DNA of 44,645 nucleotides from an uncultured Eubacterium sp. (GCF_945980375.1 NZ_CAMFQO010000013.1:1-44645), one strand, 5' to 3'. Shown: positions 20,644 through 29,964, counted from the stretch's first letter. Numbers and translations: made by a program. The notes: generated by a model from the sequence alone, not told the origin.

Positions 20644-20673
20644 TATTATATCCTCCAAATTTGTTATAAAAAA

Positions 20674-22341
20674 TTATCTGTCTGTATCAAGCAGCTCCTG
20701 TGCTGATTTCAAAAGCGAATCCGTAGCATCAATGCCGCCCATAATTCTTGCAAGCTCATTCACTCTGCCATCATAATCAAGGGTAGTGACGTTTGTATAT
20801 GTTCTGCCGTCATTCACTTGCTTTTGAATAAGGAAATGACTGTCGGCAACGGAAGCAATCTGTGCCGAATGAGTAACGCAAAGCACCTGTGCAAAGCCAC
20901 CGAGCTCCTTGAGCTTTAGGCCGATTTTTCTGCTTGCCTTACCGCTTACACCCGTGTCTATTTCGTCAAATATCAAGGTGTCAACATTATCCTTTTTTGC
21001 AATTATGCTTTTAATGGCAAGCATAATACGGGAAAGCTCACCGCCAGACGCAATTTTAGACAACGGCTTTGCAGACTCACCGGCGTTAGTTGAAATAAGG
21101 AATTCTATTTTATCCCATCCGGTAGACGACAAATTCCCTTTTTCAAAGGATGTAACAAACTTGATTTTCGGCATATCCAAAAACTCAAGCTGACTGCAAA
21201 TATCATCACCAAGCCTTTGTGCAGACTCTTTTCTGCAATCCGTCAGCCTTTGTGCAAGTGCTGTTGTTTCGTTAAATATCAAATCATATTCGTCATTAAG
21301 TCGCTCCAATTCTGCCTCCGAATTATCAAAGGCAGAGCGCTCCTTAACAGCCTGTTCAAGATAGTATAGCATATCCTGTTCGGTTTCGCCATACTTATTT
21401 GAAAAAGAATAATATAAATCTAACCTTTCGTCAATCCTGTCAAGCTCCTCAGGCTGAAAATCAACCGCAGAAATTCTTGATATAAGCATATCCTTTACGG
21501 CCTCTGCACCGTCAAAAAGAGATTGAAGCCTATCGTAAACCGCCTTGATTTCATCATCCAAATCCGCAACGGCTGATATTTCCTTTGACGCAGAAGAAAG
21601 CAGGGTTGCAATGCCCGAATAATCATCACCGCCGTTAAAGGCATCAAGTGCAGAATTGAGCGATTGCAACAGGCTTTGGGAATTGATAATTACATTGCGA
21701 CGTTTTTTTAATTCCTCCCACTCGCCTACCCTTATGTCTGCATCGGTTAGTTCCTTAATTTGATAATCAAGAAGCTCTATTCTTCGGTCTCGTTCATCTG
21801 CATTAAGGGTTAATGCCTTTAACCTTTTTCTTACAGATAACAGCCTCTTAAAAGAAGACTGATATTCAAGCAACAATTCGTCAAGCTCGCCGTACATATC
21901 AACAAAGCGATAGTGCATATCGGTATTAAGCAGTACCTGACTGTCGTGCTGACCGTGAATATTTACAAGAATATTACCGATTTCTTTAAGCATTGACACG
22001 GTACACGCACAGCCGTTTACCCTGCAGGTCGATTTGCCTGAAGAGGAAATTCGGCGTGACAGCATGAGGGTTCCGTCTGCCTCGCATGGCAGGCCAAAAT
22101 CCTCAAGCTTTTGTGTCGTATCCTTATTTACATTTTCAAAAAAAGCCGTAACACAGGCATTTTCACTGCCTGTACGGACAAGCTCTCTTGATGTTCTTTC
22201 TCCGAGGATTGCGTTGATAGAATCAACAATAATTGATTTACCCGCACCCGTCTCACCTGTAAGAACATTAAAGCCTGTAGAAAATTCTATATCCGCTTTT
22301 TCTATTACAGCAATATTTTCAATACTCAATGTTTTAAGCAT
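20674..22341 (-). CDS. recN: DNA repair protein RecN
   Basis: This 555-residue SMC-like ATPase acts early at double-strand breaks. It has Walker A GETGAGKS at residues 29-36, a long central coiled coil of about 300 residues, the ABC signature near residue 440 (KIASGGELSRIMLAI) and Walker B LIFDEIDTGVSG near 465-476. Length is typical. The start overlaps the end of argR by 8 bases. In B. subtilis and many clostridia recN is followed by spoIVB and spo0A; here it is followed by tyrS, so that sporulation pair is elsewhere in this genome. Confidence 0.97.
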   Translation of the reverse strand: MLKTLSIENIAVIEKADIEFSTGFNVLTGETGAGKSIIVDSINAILGERTSRELVRTGSENACVTAFFENVNKDTTQKLEDFGLPCEADGTLMLSRRISSSGKSTCRVNGCACTVSMLKEIGNILVNIHGQHDSQVLLNTDMHYRFVDMYGELDELLLEYQSSFKRLLSVRKRLKALTLNADERDRRIELLDYQIKELTDADIRVGEWEELKKRRNVIINSQSLLQSLNSALDAFNGGDDYSGIATLLSSASKEISAVADLDDEIKAVYDRLQSLFDGAEAVKDMLISRISAVDFQPEELDRIDERLDLYYSFSNKYGETEQDMLYYLEQAVKERSAFDNSEAELERLNDEYDLIFNETTALAQRLTDCRKESAQRLGDDICSQLEFLDMPKIKFVTSFEKGNLSSTGWDKIEFLISTNAGESAKPLSKIASGGELSRIMLAIKSIIAKKDNVDTLIFDEIDTGVSGKASRKIGLKLKELGGFAQVLCVTHSAQIASVADSHFLIQKQVNDGRTYTNVTTLDYDGRVNELARIMGGIDATDSLLKSAQELLDTDR

Positions 22342-22792
22342 TTAACATATTCCTCAATTTATTTGTAAAGCTTGATGCAATTTCCTCTGTTCTGCAAAGG
22401 ATAAAAATGGTGTCGTCACCGGCAATAGTGCCGAGGATTTCGTCATGGCTCATGGAATCTATTGCCGCACAGGCTGCATTTGCCATACCTGCAAAGCACT
22501 TGATAACTACCGTGTTAAGAGCATAATCTATGCTGATAATGGTTTCGTTAAAAATTCCGCCTGCTCGGTGAGTTACATTTTCTATACTCTTTTTGCCTGT
22601 CGAATAAACATATCTGCCCTTTGATGACAAATCCTTTACAAGACGAAGCTCCTTTATATCACGAGAAATCGTAGCCTGAGTAACCTCAAAGCCATATCGA
22701 TTAAGCAAATCCTGAAGCTCCTCCTGAGTTTCTATTTCGTTTTGAGAAATCAATTCTATGATTTTTGCCTGTCTTCTTTTTTTCAAGGTCAT
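22334..22792 (-). CDS. argR: Arginine repressor ArgR/AhrC
   Basis: This 152-residue arginine-responsive transcription factor has a winged helix-turn-helix N-terminal half with the family block TQEELQDLLNRYGFEVTQAT and ISRDIKEL, and a C-terminal hexamerisation/arginine-binding half with GTIAGDDTIF near residues 125-134. It represses arginine synthesis and activates catabolism in relatives. No arg genes are in view, so its position reflects the conserved argR-recN pairing. AGGAG stands at the proper distance before the ATG, which overlaps the nadK stop as ATGA. Confidence 0.95.
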   Translation of the reverse strand: MTLKKRRQAKIIELISQNEIETQEELQDLLNRYGFEVTQATISRDIKELRLVKDLSSKGRYVYSTGKKSIENVTHRAGGIFNETIISIDYALNTVVIKCFAGMANAACAAIDSMSHDEILGTIAGDDTIFILCRTEEIASSFTNKLRNMLNA

Positions 22793-23646
22793 ATTCTCCT
22801 TTCAAGAAGCTTTTTGTTTAATATCTCATAAAAATTATCCGGCTTGATTTTTATAAGCTTTGCAGTATATTCCGATTTGGAAATAATAATTTTTGTATTC
22901 TCGTCAACAGGAATTGACTGCTTACCGTCAATAGAAAGATAAGCATTGTTATTTCTGTCATTGGAAACAGAAATTTCAAGCACCTTGTCCGGTGAAAAAA
23001 CAATGCTTCTGTTAATCAACGAATGAGGACAAATCGGTGTTGCAACAACACAGGAATTATCGGGGCTTACAACAGGTCCGCCTGCGGCCATTGAATAAGC
23101 CGTCGAGCCGGTAGGAGTTGAAAAAATCATACCGTCGGCTCTGCTGTCTGTTACAAGCCTACCCTCACAGGTAACGGAAATATCAATCAACCGTGCAAGG
23201 TCACCTCTTGACAGCACGGCATCGTTAAGACATTGATGAACCTGAGAATTGCCGTTTGCATCGATAATCTCTGCCTTAATCATCATTCTTTCCTCAACCT
23301 CATACTGACCGGTTGAAAGACAATTAAGAAGATTAAGCTCATCTCTTTCCAAGCCACTCATAAAGCCGAGCCTGCCGGCATTAATTCCAAGAGTCATTTT
23401 GCCGTAAAGTGCCGAGGATTTTGCAATATTAAGCGTTGTTCCGTCACCGCCGACTGCTATCATAACATCGTTGCGCCTTATCAGCTCATCCTGATTTGCA
23501 AACAGAGGCTTGGTGATGTCATCAATATCGGTATTACACCTTGCAATTTCGACATCAATACCCAAGCCGACCAAAACACCGAGAATTTGTTCGGTCAGCT
23601 TTTCAACATCACTGTTATAAATATTTGGAAAAAGAGCTATTTTCAT
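22789..23646 (-). CDS. nadK: NAD kinase
   Basis: This 285-residue ATP-NAD kinase makes NADP in the cytoplasm. The signature GGDG loop is at residues 66-69 with the catalytic Asp-68, followed by the NE/D-containing segment QCLNDAVLSRG and the substrate block DGMIFSTPTGSTAYSMAAGGP near 170-190. Length is normal. The end overlaps argR by 4 bases and the start is 12 bases past tlyA. The tlyA-nadK-argR-recN order is common in clostridia but differs from B. subtilis, where nadK is elsewhere. Confidence 0.97.
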   Translation of the reverse strand: MKIALFPNIYNSDVEKLTEQILGVLVGLGIDVEIARCNTDIDDITKPLFANQDELIRRNDVMIAVGGDGTTLNIAKSSALYGKMTLGINAGRLGFMSGLERDELNLLNCLSTGQYEVEERMMIKAEIIDANGNSQVHQCLNDAVLSRGDLARLIDISVTCEGRLVTDSRADGMIFSTPTGSTAYSMAAGGPVVSPDNSCVVATPICPHSLINRSIVFSPDKVLEISVSNDRNNNAYLSIDGKQSIPVDENTKIIISKSEYTAKLIKIKPDNFYEILNKKLLERRI

Positions 23647-23658
23647 AACCTCACCTAC

Positions 23659-24465
23659 TTAAGCAAGTTCACTGTGTGACATATTAACAAGAGCCCTTGC
23701 ATCAATACATTCATCAACTGCGGGATTTTTGGATTTTTTAAGATAAATCAAATATTCAATATTGCCCTCCGGACCTTTAATAGGAGAAAATTGCAGACCG
23801 CAAACACTAAAGCCGTTTGCAGTTGAAAGGTCAATTACATTTTCAACAACCTCAAGATGAACTGCCAAATCCCTTACAACACCCTTTTTGCCAACCTTTT
23901 CCTTGCCGGCCTCGAACTGTGGCTTGATAAGACAAACTGCCTGTCCGTCATCTGCAAGCAAAGCATTTAGATTTGGCAAAATATGCTTTAGAGAAATGAA
24001 TGACACATCAACAGACGCAAAATCAATTTCATCGGGAATCTGCTCTCTTGATGCATATCTAAAATTTGTTCGTTCAAGATTAACAACACGTTCGTCGGTA
24101 CGAAGCTTCCACGCAAGTTGACCGTATCCTACATCAACAGAGTAAACCTTAACAGCCCCGTTTTGAAGCATACAATCGGTAAATCCGCCTGTTGACGCAC
24201 CGACATCCATACAAATCTTCCCTGCAAGACTTATAGGAAATTCCTGCATTGCTTTTTCAAGCTTTAAGCCGCCGCGGGAGACATACTGCAATGTTTTGCC
24301 TCTAACCTCAAGGACATCACCTTCCTTGAGCTCAAAGCCTGCCTTATCAACCTTTTGATTATTTACGTACACGATGCCTGCCATAATAAGAGCCTTTGCC
24401 TTTTCTCTGCTCGGAGCATAGCCCTGCTCAAATACAGCTACATCAAGTCTTGTTTTCTTTTGCAT
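23659..24465 (-). CDS. tlyA: TlyA-family rRNA 2'-O-methyltransferase
   Basis: This 268-residue protein combines an N-terminal S4 RNA-binding domain (residues 5-65) with a FtsJ-like Rossmann methyltransferase domain. The SAM-binding loop is CMDVGASTGGFTDCML near residues 85-100, and a KPQFEAGK segment near 185 contributes to the catalytic centre. Family members methylate ribose in 16S and 23S rRNA; annotation as haemolysin is historical. It follows dxs by 2 bases within the nusB-tyrS run. Confidence 0.93.
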   Translation of the reverse strand: MQKKTRLDVAVFEQGYAPSREKAKALIMAGIVYVNNQKVDKAGFELKEGDVLEVRGKTLQYVSRGGLKLEKAMQEFPISLAGKICMDVGASTGGFTDCMLQNGAVKVYSVDVGYGQLAWKLRTDERVVNLERTNFRYASREQIPDEIDFASVDVSFISLKHILPNLNALLADDGQAVCLIKPQFEAGKEKVGKKGVVRDLAVHLEVVENVIDLSTANGFSVCGLQFSPIKGPEGNIEYLIYLKKSKNPAVDECIDARALVNMSHSELA

Positions 24466-24467
24466 AA

Positions 24468-26303
24468 TTATTCCCGATTAACTGTTTTAATTATTGAATC
24501 CTTATCAAGCTTATAAGCCTTCATCTGACTTTCAACGCTTGCCTGCCTGATAAATTCATCATTAACGCATATGTGCTTGAATTTTATGTTAAGTCCGCTT
24601 TCTGCAATGAGAGAGCCGAAGCATTCGCCTACGCCTCCTGACCTTATACCCTCCTCAAAGAAATAAACCTCCTTAACGCCCTTAAGTGTATTTATAACAC
24701 TTGGGTTTATAGGCTTAATCCTATTGAGCTTTATTGCAAAAGCGTTGTCAATTTCTTCAAGAGCGTTATAGCAATTATGAAATTCTCTGCCGAATGACAC
24801 AATGCATTTTTCCTTTGTAGCATCACCGAAAATGTCATAATCCGCTCTTTCATATTTGTAGCCGTCTATATGCATATCATCGCTGCCACGCGGATAACGT
24901 ATAGCAACGGCATTGTTTTCTCTGTACGCAGCCTGATACATCATATCCTTTAGCTCATCAAACGATGACGGAGCTAACACGGTAAGATTAGGAACGCTCA
25001 TAAGATATGCAGTATCAAACACACCCTGATGGCTTTCACCATCCTCGCCGACGAAGCCTGCTCTGTCAATGCAAAAAACAACCTTTAAGCCCTGCATTGC
25101 AACATCGTGAATTAATTGGTCATATGACCTTTGAAGAAATGTTGAATACACGGCAAAAAACGGAATCATACCGTTTTTGGCAAGACCCGAGGCAAAGGTT
25201 ACGGCGTGTTGTTCGGCAATGCCTACATCGAAAAATCTTTGGGGATACTTATTTGAAAAGCCTACAAGTCCCGTACCGGTACTCATTGCAGCGGTAATGG
25301 CACAAATTCGCTTATCCTTTTCGGCAAGTTCCGACAAATAATTACCGAACACGGATGAATACGTTGCACCCGATGAGACAGGCTCGCCGGTTTCTATGTT
25401 AAATCTGCCTATTCCGTGGAATTTTGACGGATTCTTTTCGGCAAACTCATAACCCTTACCCTTGACTGTATTTATGTGAATTAAAACACTATGATTATGC
25501 ACCTTTGCAACCGATAAAACATCAATAAGAGCCTCAATATCGTGCCCGTCAATAGGACCGTAATACCTAAAGCCAAGGTCCTCGAACATCGTGGAATGGT
25601 AGAGAATTTTTCTCAAGGTTTGATTTGTTAATGTTATAAATCTTGACACCTGCGGACCAAGTCTTGGAAGTCTTGCCAAAGCACGTCTTACCCTTGATTT
25701 GAATGTAAAATATTTAGGTGATGTTCTGATGTGGTTAAGATTTTTAGCCATTGAGCCAACATTATCACTTATCGACATATTGTTATCGTTAAGGATAACT
25801 ATGAGATTGTTATTCTCGTTGCCTGAATTATTCAGAGCCTCATATGCAAGTCCGCCCGTCAATGCACCGTCACCGATAACTGCAATGACCTTACCATTAT
25901 CACCGTTTAACGACTTTGCCTTTGCCAAGCCGATAGCAGATGAAATTGAGGTTGATGAGTGACCGGAGGAAAAAATATCGTGTCTGCTTTCCGACGGTCT
26001 TGTAAATCCGCTTATGCCGCCCTCTGTTCGCAGAGTGGCAAAATCATCCTTTCTGCCTGTTAAAATCTTGTGTGTATAGCACTGATGACCGACATCAAAA
26101 ACAATTTGGTCCGACGGAGAATTAAACACCTTGTGCAAGGCAACGGTTAATTCCACGGCGCCGAGATTAGAGGCAAGATGCCCTCCGTTTTTTGAAACGG
26201 TATCAATCATAAGCTCTCTTATCTCTGCACACAGACTATTTAACTCTTGAATATTAAGTTTTTTAATATCGTTTGGAGAATTTATATTCTCAAGATATGA
26301 CAT
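24468..26303 (-). CDS. dxs: 1-deoxy-D-xylulose-5-phosphate synthase
   Basis: This 611-residue thiamine-diphosphate enzyme condenses pyruvate and glyceraldehyde 3-phosphate, the first step of the MEP isoprenoid route. The opening INSPNDIKKL, the GHQCYTHKILTGR block, the ThDP motif GDGALTGG...LNDNNMSIS near 145-180 and the C-terminal transketolase domain with DRAGFVGEDGESHQG near 420 are all present. The ATG at 26301-26303 is preferred over a TTG 18 bases earlier, which has no ribosome binding site; AAAGAG precedes the ATG. Next to ispA it joins supply and elongation of isoprenoids. Confidence 0.97.
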   Translation of the reverse strand: MSYLENINSPNDIKKLNIQELNSLCAEIRELMIDTVSKNGGHLASNLGAVELTVALHKVFNSPSDQIVFDVGHQCYTHKILTGRKDDFATLRTEGGISGFTRPSESRHDIFSSGHSSTSISSAIGLAKAKSLNGDNGKVIAVIGDGALTGGLAYEALNNSGNENNNLIVILNDNNMSISDNVGSMAKNLNHIRTSPKYFTFKSRVRRALARLPRLGPQVSRFITLTNQTLRKILYHSTMFEDLGFRYYGPIDGHDIEALIDVLSVAKVHNHSVLIHINTVKGKGYEFAEKNPSKFHGIGRFNIETGEPVSSGATYSSVFGNYLSELAEKDKRICAITAAMSTGTGLVGFSNKYPQRFFDVGIAEQHAVTFASGLAKNGMIPFFAVYSTFLQRSYDQLIHDVAMQGLKVVFCIDRAGFVGEDGESHQGVFDTAYLMSVPNLTVLAPSSFDELKDMMYQAAYRENNAVAIRYPRGSDDMHIDGYKYERADYDIFGDATKEKCIVSFGREFHNCYNALEEIDNAFAIKLNRIKPINPSVINTLKGVKEVYFFEEGIRSGGVGECFGSLIAESGLNIKFKHICVNDEFIRQASVESQMKAYKLDKDSIIKTVNRE

Positions 26304-26332
26304 AAACTCAACTCTTTTCAAACAAAGTATAA

Positions 26333-27217
26333 CTAATTATCCCTATTAATCAAGTAATTTGAAAGGGCTATCATAAATTCGTTATTATCAAAATTTTTAA
26401 GTATTTCAATAGCAGATGCGGTTAATGTTTCGACATCCTGCTGTGCCTTTTTGGCACCGACAAGCGATACGTATGTTGTTTTATCGTTTTCGGCATCAGA
26501 GCCTACCGGCTTACCCAAAGCCTCGGCATCACCGTAAACATCAAGCAAATCATCCTTGATTTGAAATGCCGTACCGATAAGATAAGCATATTTTGAAGCA
26601 AGGTTAATTTTTTCATCGTCGGCACCCGCTGCGATACATCCAAGCAGGCACGATGCGGAAATCAACGCGCCTGTTTTTAATCTGTGCACGGATAAAATAT
26701 CCGTAAGTGAAGGATTGCCCGCTTCAAACTTTAGGTCAATCACCTGACCGCCAAGCATACCGCAAACACCTGAATTTTGAGCAAGCAAAGCAACTGCGGT
26801 TGCATTTTTTTCATCATCAAAATCTGCACTTGCACAAATCTCAAACGCATGTGTCAGCAATGCATCTCCTGCCAAAAGAGCAATAGCCTCGCCAAACATT
26901 TTATGGCACGAAGGCTTGCCACGACGCATATCGTCATTATCCATACACGGCAGATCATCGTGAATTAATGAATATGTATGAACATATTCAACCGCACAGG
27001 CGTATGCCATAGCCTTTTCAACGTCGCCGCCGCACATTTTACAAAACTCAAGCACAAGGGTAGGTCTAAATCTTTTGCCACCGTTCATAAGCGAATATTT
27101 CATGGCTTTGACAACCTGCGCCTGTCCATCATTTGCATTTGGCAAAAGCTCCGCCAAATTTTCCGAAACCCTTTTGCTGTATTCATCAAGCTGGTTTTTT
27201 ACATCAACGGTAAACAT
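26333..27217 (-). CDS. ispA: Polyprenyl (farnesyl/geranylgeranyl) diphosphate synthase
   Basis: This 294-residue trans-isoprenyl diphosphate synthase has the first aspartate-rich motif in DDLPCMDNDDMRRG near 88-101, with the two-residue insertion typical of bacterial farnesyl synthases, and the second in QIKDDLLDVYG near 215. Both are complete. The most likely product is C15 farnesyl diphosphate, feeding undecaprenyl phosphate and quinones, but chain length cannot be proved from motifs. Its start overlaps the xseB stop by one base (TAATG). Confidence 0.93.
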   Translation of the reverse strand: MFTVDVKNQLDEYSKRVSENLAELLPNANDGQAQVVKAMKYSLMNGGKRFRPTLVLEFCKMCGGDVEKAMAYACAVEYVHTYSLIHDDLPCMDNDDMRRGKPSCHKMFGEAIALLAGDALLTHAFEICASADFDDEKNATAVALLAQNSGVCGMLGGQVIDLKFEAGNPSLTDILSVHRLKTGALISASCLLGCIAAGADDEKINLASKYAYLIGTAFQIKDDLLDVYGDAEALGKPVGSDAENDKTTYVSLVGAKKAQQDVETLTASAIEILKNFDNNEFMIALSNYLINRDN

Positions 27218-27414
27218 TATTTCTCCTTACTAATCTCCGTAATCTTTGATTTCACATTATTAAGCTTATCCGTACAAAATGCAGTAAGCCTCGTTCCCTC
27301 TTCAAAAAGTGCAAGCGATTCATCGAGGGAAACATCATTTTTTTCAAGAGCACAAACAATTTCTTCAAGCCTTGAAATTGCCTGCTCGTATGTTAACTCA
27401 TTATTTTCAGCCAT
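27217..27414 (-). CDS. xseB: Exodeoxyribonuclease VII small subunit
   Basis: This 65-residue helical protein forms several copies per XseA in the nuclease that degrades single-stranded DNA. The family core ISRLEEIVCALEKNDVSLDE followed by LFEEG is unmistakable. It overlaps xseA by 8 bases at its start and ispA by 1 base at its end, giving fixed translational coupling. Confidence 0.96.
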   Translation of the reverse strand: MAENNELTYEQAISRLEEIVCALEKNDVSLDESLALFEEGTRLTAFCTDKLNNVKSKITEISKEK

Positions 27415-28606
27415 TTTTCTTTACCTCTGTGACCTTTGAAACTGCGGTTATATTCTTGAATCTTGTCGTAATACAGTCACCTACATTTAACTGCGTTTCG
27501 TCCGATATGACACTATCATCCTTTATGGTAATAGTGTATCCCCTGCCCAAAACGGCAAGCGGACTTAATGCATCAAGAAGTGCAACATTTTTTGTAAGCA
27601 AATGTTCCTTGCCGGAAACAATTCTTTCACACCCAAGCTTTAACATCCTGCCGTATTCCTCGACGGCACGGCAATGATATGCTATCAGCTCATCAATATC
27701 AGCAAGCGGTGATTTGTTTTTTATAATGTCAAGTCTTGATTCCTGTGTCTGTATTATACTGTCGATATTTTTTTCAAGTGAAACAGCCAGCCCCTGCAAA
27801 TAACGCATTTCGTCATATATATCGGGAACTGCAAGCTCTGCTGCAGCGCTTGGCGTAGGTGCTCTTAAATCTGCCACAAAATCACAAATTGTATAATCCG
27901 TTTCGTGACCGACTGCAGAGATAACAGGGGTTTTACAGTTAAACACGGCATCTGCCACTGTTTCTGTATTAAACGCCCACAGATCCTCTATTGAGCCACC
28001 GCCTCTGCCGACAATAATTACATCTACACCGGCAGAATCAAGAAGCCTGATTGATGATGCAATATCTCTTGGTGCTTCATCACCCTGAACAACGGTTGGG
28101 CATATAATTATTTCACAAAGAGGATAGCGACGCGAAATTACATTTTTAATATCCTCCACAGCAGCACCCATATTTGATGTTGCAACACCGATTTTTGCAG
28201 GGTGACGCGGTATGTTTTTTTTGATACTCTCATCAAAATAACCCTTTGCCTGAAGCTTTTCCTTAAGCTGCTCAAACGCAACTGCCAAATCACCTGCACC
28301 CTTTGGCTGAATATCTCTAACATACAGCTGATAAACGCCGTCTCGTTCGTATACTCCTACCTGTCCAAAGCATACAACGCTCATACCGTCAGCCGGAATA
28401 AACTTTAGCTTGTAGTTATCCGATGAAAACATAACACACTTAAGCTGTGATGTACTGTCCTTTAGTGTAAAATACATATGACCGCTTTGTCTGTAATGCT
28501 TAAAATTTGATATTTCACCCATAACATAAACATTTTGAATAGGCGGTATTTCATCAAGCAAAGACTTAATGTATCTGTTAATTTGAGAAACTGTTAAGGT
28601 TGTCAT
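27407..28606 (-). CDS. xseA: Exodeoxyribonuclease VII large subunit
   Basis: This 399-residue catalytic subunit has an N-terminal OB fold (residues 5-100, with GEISNFKHYRQSGHMYFTLK) and a nuclease domain. The nuclease domain contains VGRGGGSIEDLWAFN near 200 and the block SAVGHETDYTICDFVADLRAPTPSAAAE split over about 235-260. A coiled-coil region follows for XseB binding. Length is slightly short of the usual 440, mostly in the coiled coil. Its ATG overlaps the stop of the M22 gene by one base. Confidence 0.97.
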   Translation of the reverse strand: MTTLTVSQINRYIKSLLDEIPPIQNVYVMGEISNFKHYRQSGHMYFTLKDSTSQLKCVMFSSDNYKLKFIPADGMSVVCFGQVGVYERDGVYQLYVRDIQPKGAGDLAVAFEQLKEKLQAKGYFDESIKKNIPRHPAKIGVATSNMGAAVEDIKNVISRRYPLCEIIICPTVVQGDEAPRDIASSIRLLDSAGVDVIIVGRGGGSIEDLWAFNTETVADAVFNCKTPVISAVGHETDYTICDFVADLRAPTPSAAAELAVPDIYDEMRYLQGLAVSLEKNIDSIIQTQESRLDIIKNKSPLADIDELIAYHCRAVEEYGRMLKLGCERIVSGKEHLLTKNVALLDALSPLAVLGRGYTITIKDDSVISDETQLNVGDCITTRFKNITAVSKVTEVKKNG

Positions 28607-29520
28607 TATTCATTATCTTTCAAATATGCATATATAGCTATGCCTGCTGCATTATCAAGCGAAAACTCGCTATCGGCAAAATATGCATCAAAATTATCAT
28701 TAATGGTTTTTCTGAGCAAGGTGTTTGATGCAACGCCACCGGAGAATACTACGGGAAGGTTGCCGTATTTTTCAATAACACCCCTCAGCATTGCATTTAC
28801 CGACTGTGCAACATATGTTAAAGCAAATCTTGCAACGTCCTCGGCAGGCTCGTTTTTATCAATCATATTTTTTACCTTGTTTTCAACACCGCTCAATGAG
28901 CAGTTAATGCCAAGCATTGCAGGCTTAACCTTAAAGCATCGGTTACTCTTTTGCGAAAGCAAATCAAGCTCCCTGCCACACGGAAAGCTTAAACCAAGCA
29001 TAACACCGGTTCGGTCAATAGCCTGTCCTGCCTTTAGGTCAGTGCTTGAAGCAACAACGCTTGCCTTGATTATTTCCTCGTCATCCGGCTCTACAATTAG
29101 AGCCTCGGTTGTACCGCCGCTCAAGTGAAACGCAATAAATCTTTGGTTTATCAAATCAAGCCTGTTCACCGAATAAAGCGCGGCAAGGATATGCCCAACC
29201 TGATGTGAGGTTTTATACAGCGGTACGGAATTTACGCTCGACAAAACCGCAGCAGCATTTTCTCCGACCAAAAAACAAGGCATATAGCTACCGTCAACAT
29301 TACGCGGTCTGTTGCTGACTCCTACTGCCTTTGGAACGGAAAGCTCAAGCTGTGTGCAAAGCATAGGCATATTTACCGTATGCTGAAACACAGCGTCACT
29401 CTGCCTTAACCCACGCTCACCCGGCTTAACCGTTAAAAGCTTTTTTGCCTGTGTAACCTTTGTGCCGTCATAGGTTGCAACGGATGTTGTATAATTGCTT
29501 GTATCAAAGCCGATGTACAT
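28606..29520 (-). CDS. TsaD/Kae1-like M22 protein (second paralogue)
   Basis: This 304-residue protein has the ASKHA ATPase fold of the Kae1/TsaD/M22 family. It opens with IGFDTSNYTTSVA, has the metal pair His-106 and His-110 (HQVGH, where TsaD usually has HMEGH), the SGGTTEA phosphate loop near 134, SGGVASN near 260 and a late ligand Asp in LDNAAGIA. It is shorter than true TsaD (about 335-340 residues) and differs in several blocks, so I take it for the paralogous form seen in clostridia, not the t6A enzyme. Function is unknown. It occupies the place of folD between nusB and xseA and overlaps both neighbours by one base. Confidence 0.78.
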   Translation of the reverse strand: MYIGFDTSNYTTSVATYDGTKVTQAKKLLTVKPGERGLRQSDAVFQHTVNMPMLCTQLELSVPKAVGVSNRPRNVDGSYMPCFLVGENAAAVLSSVNSVPLYKTSHQVGHILAALYSVNRLDLINQRFIAFHLSGGTTEALIVEPDDEEIIKASVVASSTDLKAGQAIDRTGVMLGLSFPCGRELDLLSQKSNRCFKVKPAMLGINCSLSGVENKVKNMIDKNEPAEDVARFALTYVAQSVNAMLRGVIEKYGNLPVVFSGGVASNTLLRKTINDNFDAYFADSEFSLDNAAGIAIYAYLKDNE

Positions 29521-29903
29521 TATTCCTCACCCTTTGCAACAGAGCCGAGTATTCCGTTGATAAAGGAATAATCACCCTCGCCGGAATACTTCTTTGCAAG
29601 CTCTACCGCCTCATTAATTGCAACGCTGTTTGGAACATCATCAAGATATTTAATTTCATATATTGCAAGGCGAAGAATGGCAAGATTTACCTTTGGAAGT
29701 CGGTTTGCCTTCCAGCCCTTTGAATACTTGTTGATAACATCATCAAGCTCTTGCTCCCTTGAAGACACTCCTTCAAAAAGCTCTCTCGCAAAGTCACCGA
29801 CTGCGGCAACATTTTCTTCGTAAATGGCAAGTGTTTCATCGTTATGAAACAGGCTTTGGAACACAAGGCAAAAGGCCTGCTCTCTTTGTTCTGTTCTGTT
29901 CAT
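29520..29903 (-). CDS. nusB: Transcription antitermination factor NusB
   Basis: This 127-residue all-helical NusB joins NusE (S10) on boxA RNA for rRNA antitermination. The family opening RTEQREQAFCLVFQSLF and the C-terminal YEIKYLDDVPNSVAINEAVELAKKY block (split here for description) are clear. The ATG at 29901-29903 has GGAG five bases away. The frame is open for 21 more codons upstream, but that stretch forms a hairpin terminator and lacks a ribosome binding site, so the short form is right. Its stop overlaps the next ATG (TAATG). Confidence 0.94.
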   Translation of the reverse strand: MNRTEQREQAFCLVFQSLFHNDETLAIYEENVAAVGDFARELFEGVSSREQELDDVINKYSKGWKANRLPKVNLAILRLAIYEIKYLDDVPNSVAINEAVELAKKYSGEGDYSFINGILGSVAKGEE

Positions 29904-29924
29904 ATATTCTCCTATAGTAATGGT

Positions 29925-29964
29925 AATAAAACAGCCGACTGCAATACAAAAATATTGAGTCGGC
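29925..29964 (-). terminator. Hairpin with T-run between asp23 and nusB
   Basis: On the minus strand GCCGACT (29958-29964) pairs with AGTCGGC (29934-29940), extended inward by CAATA/TATTG, then TGTTTTATT. This is a proper intrinsic terminator 9 bases beyond the asp23 stop. Because I see no good promoter between it and nusB, it may act as a partial terminator that lowers expression of the downstream run relative to asp23. Confidence 0.65.

Noticed and set aside
20644-20673. T-box leader for tyrS
   Set aside because: The gap to recN is 30 bases, far too short for a T-box.
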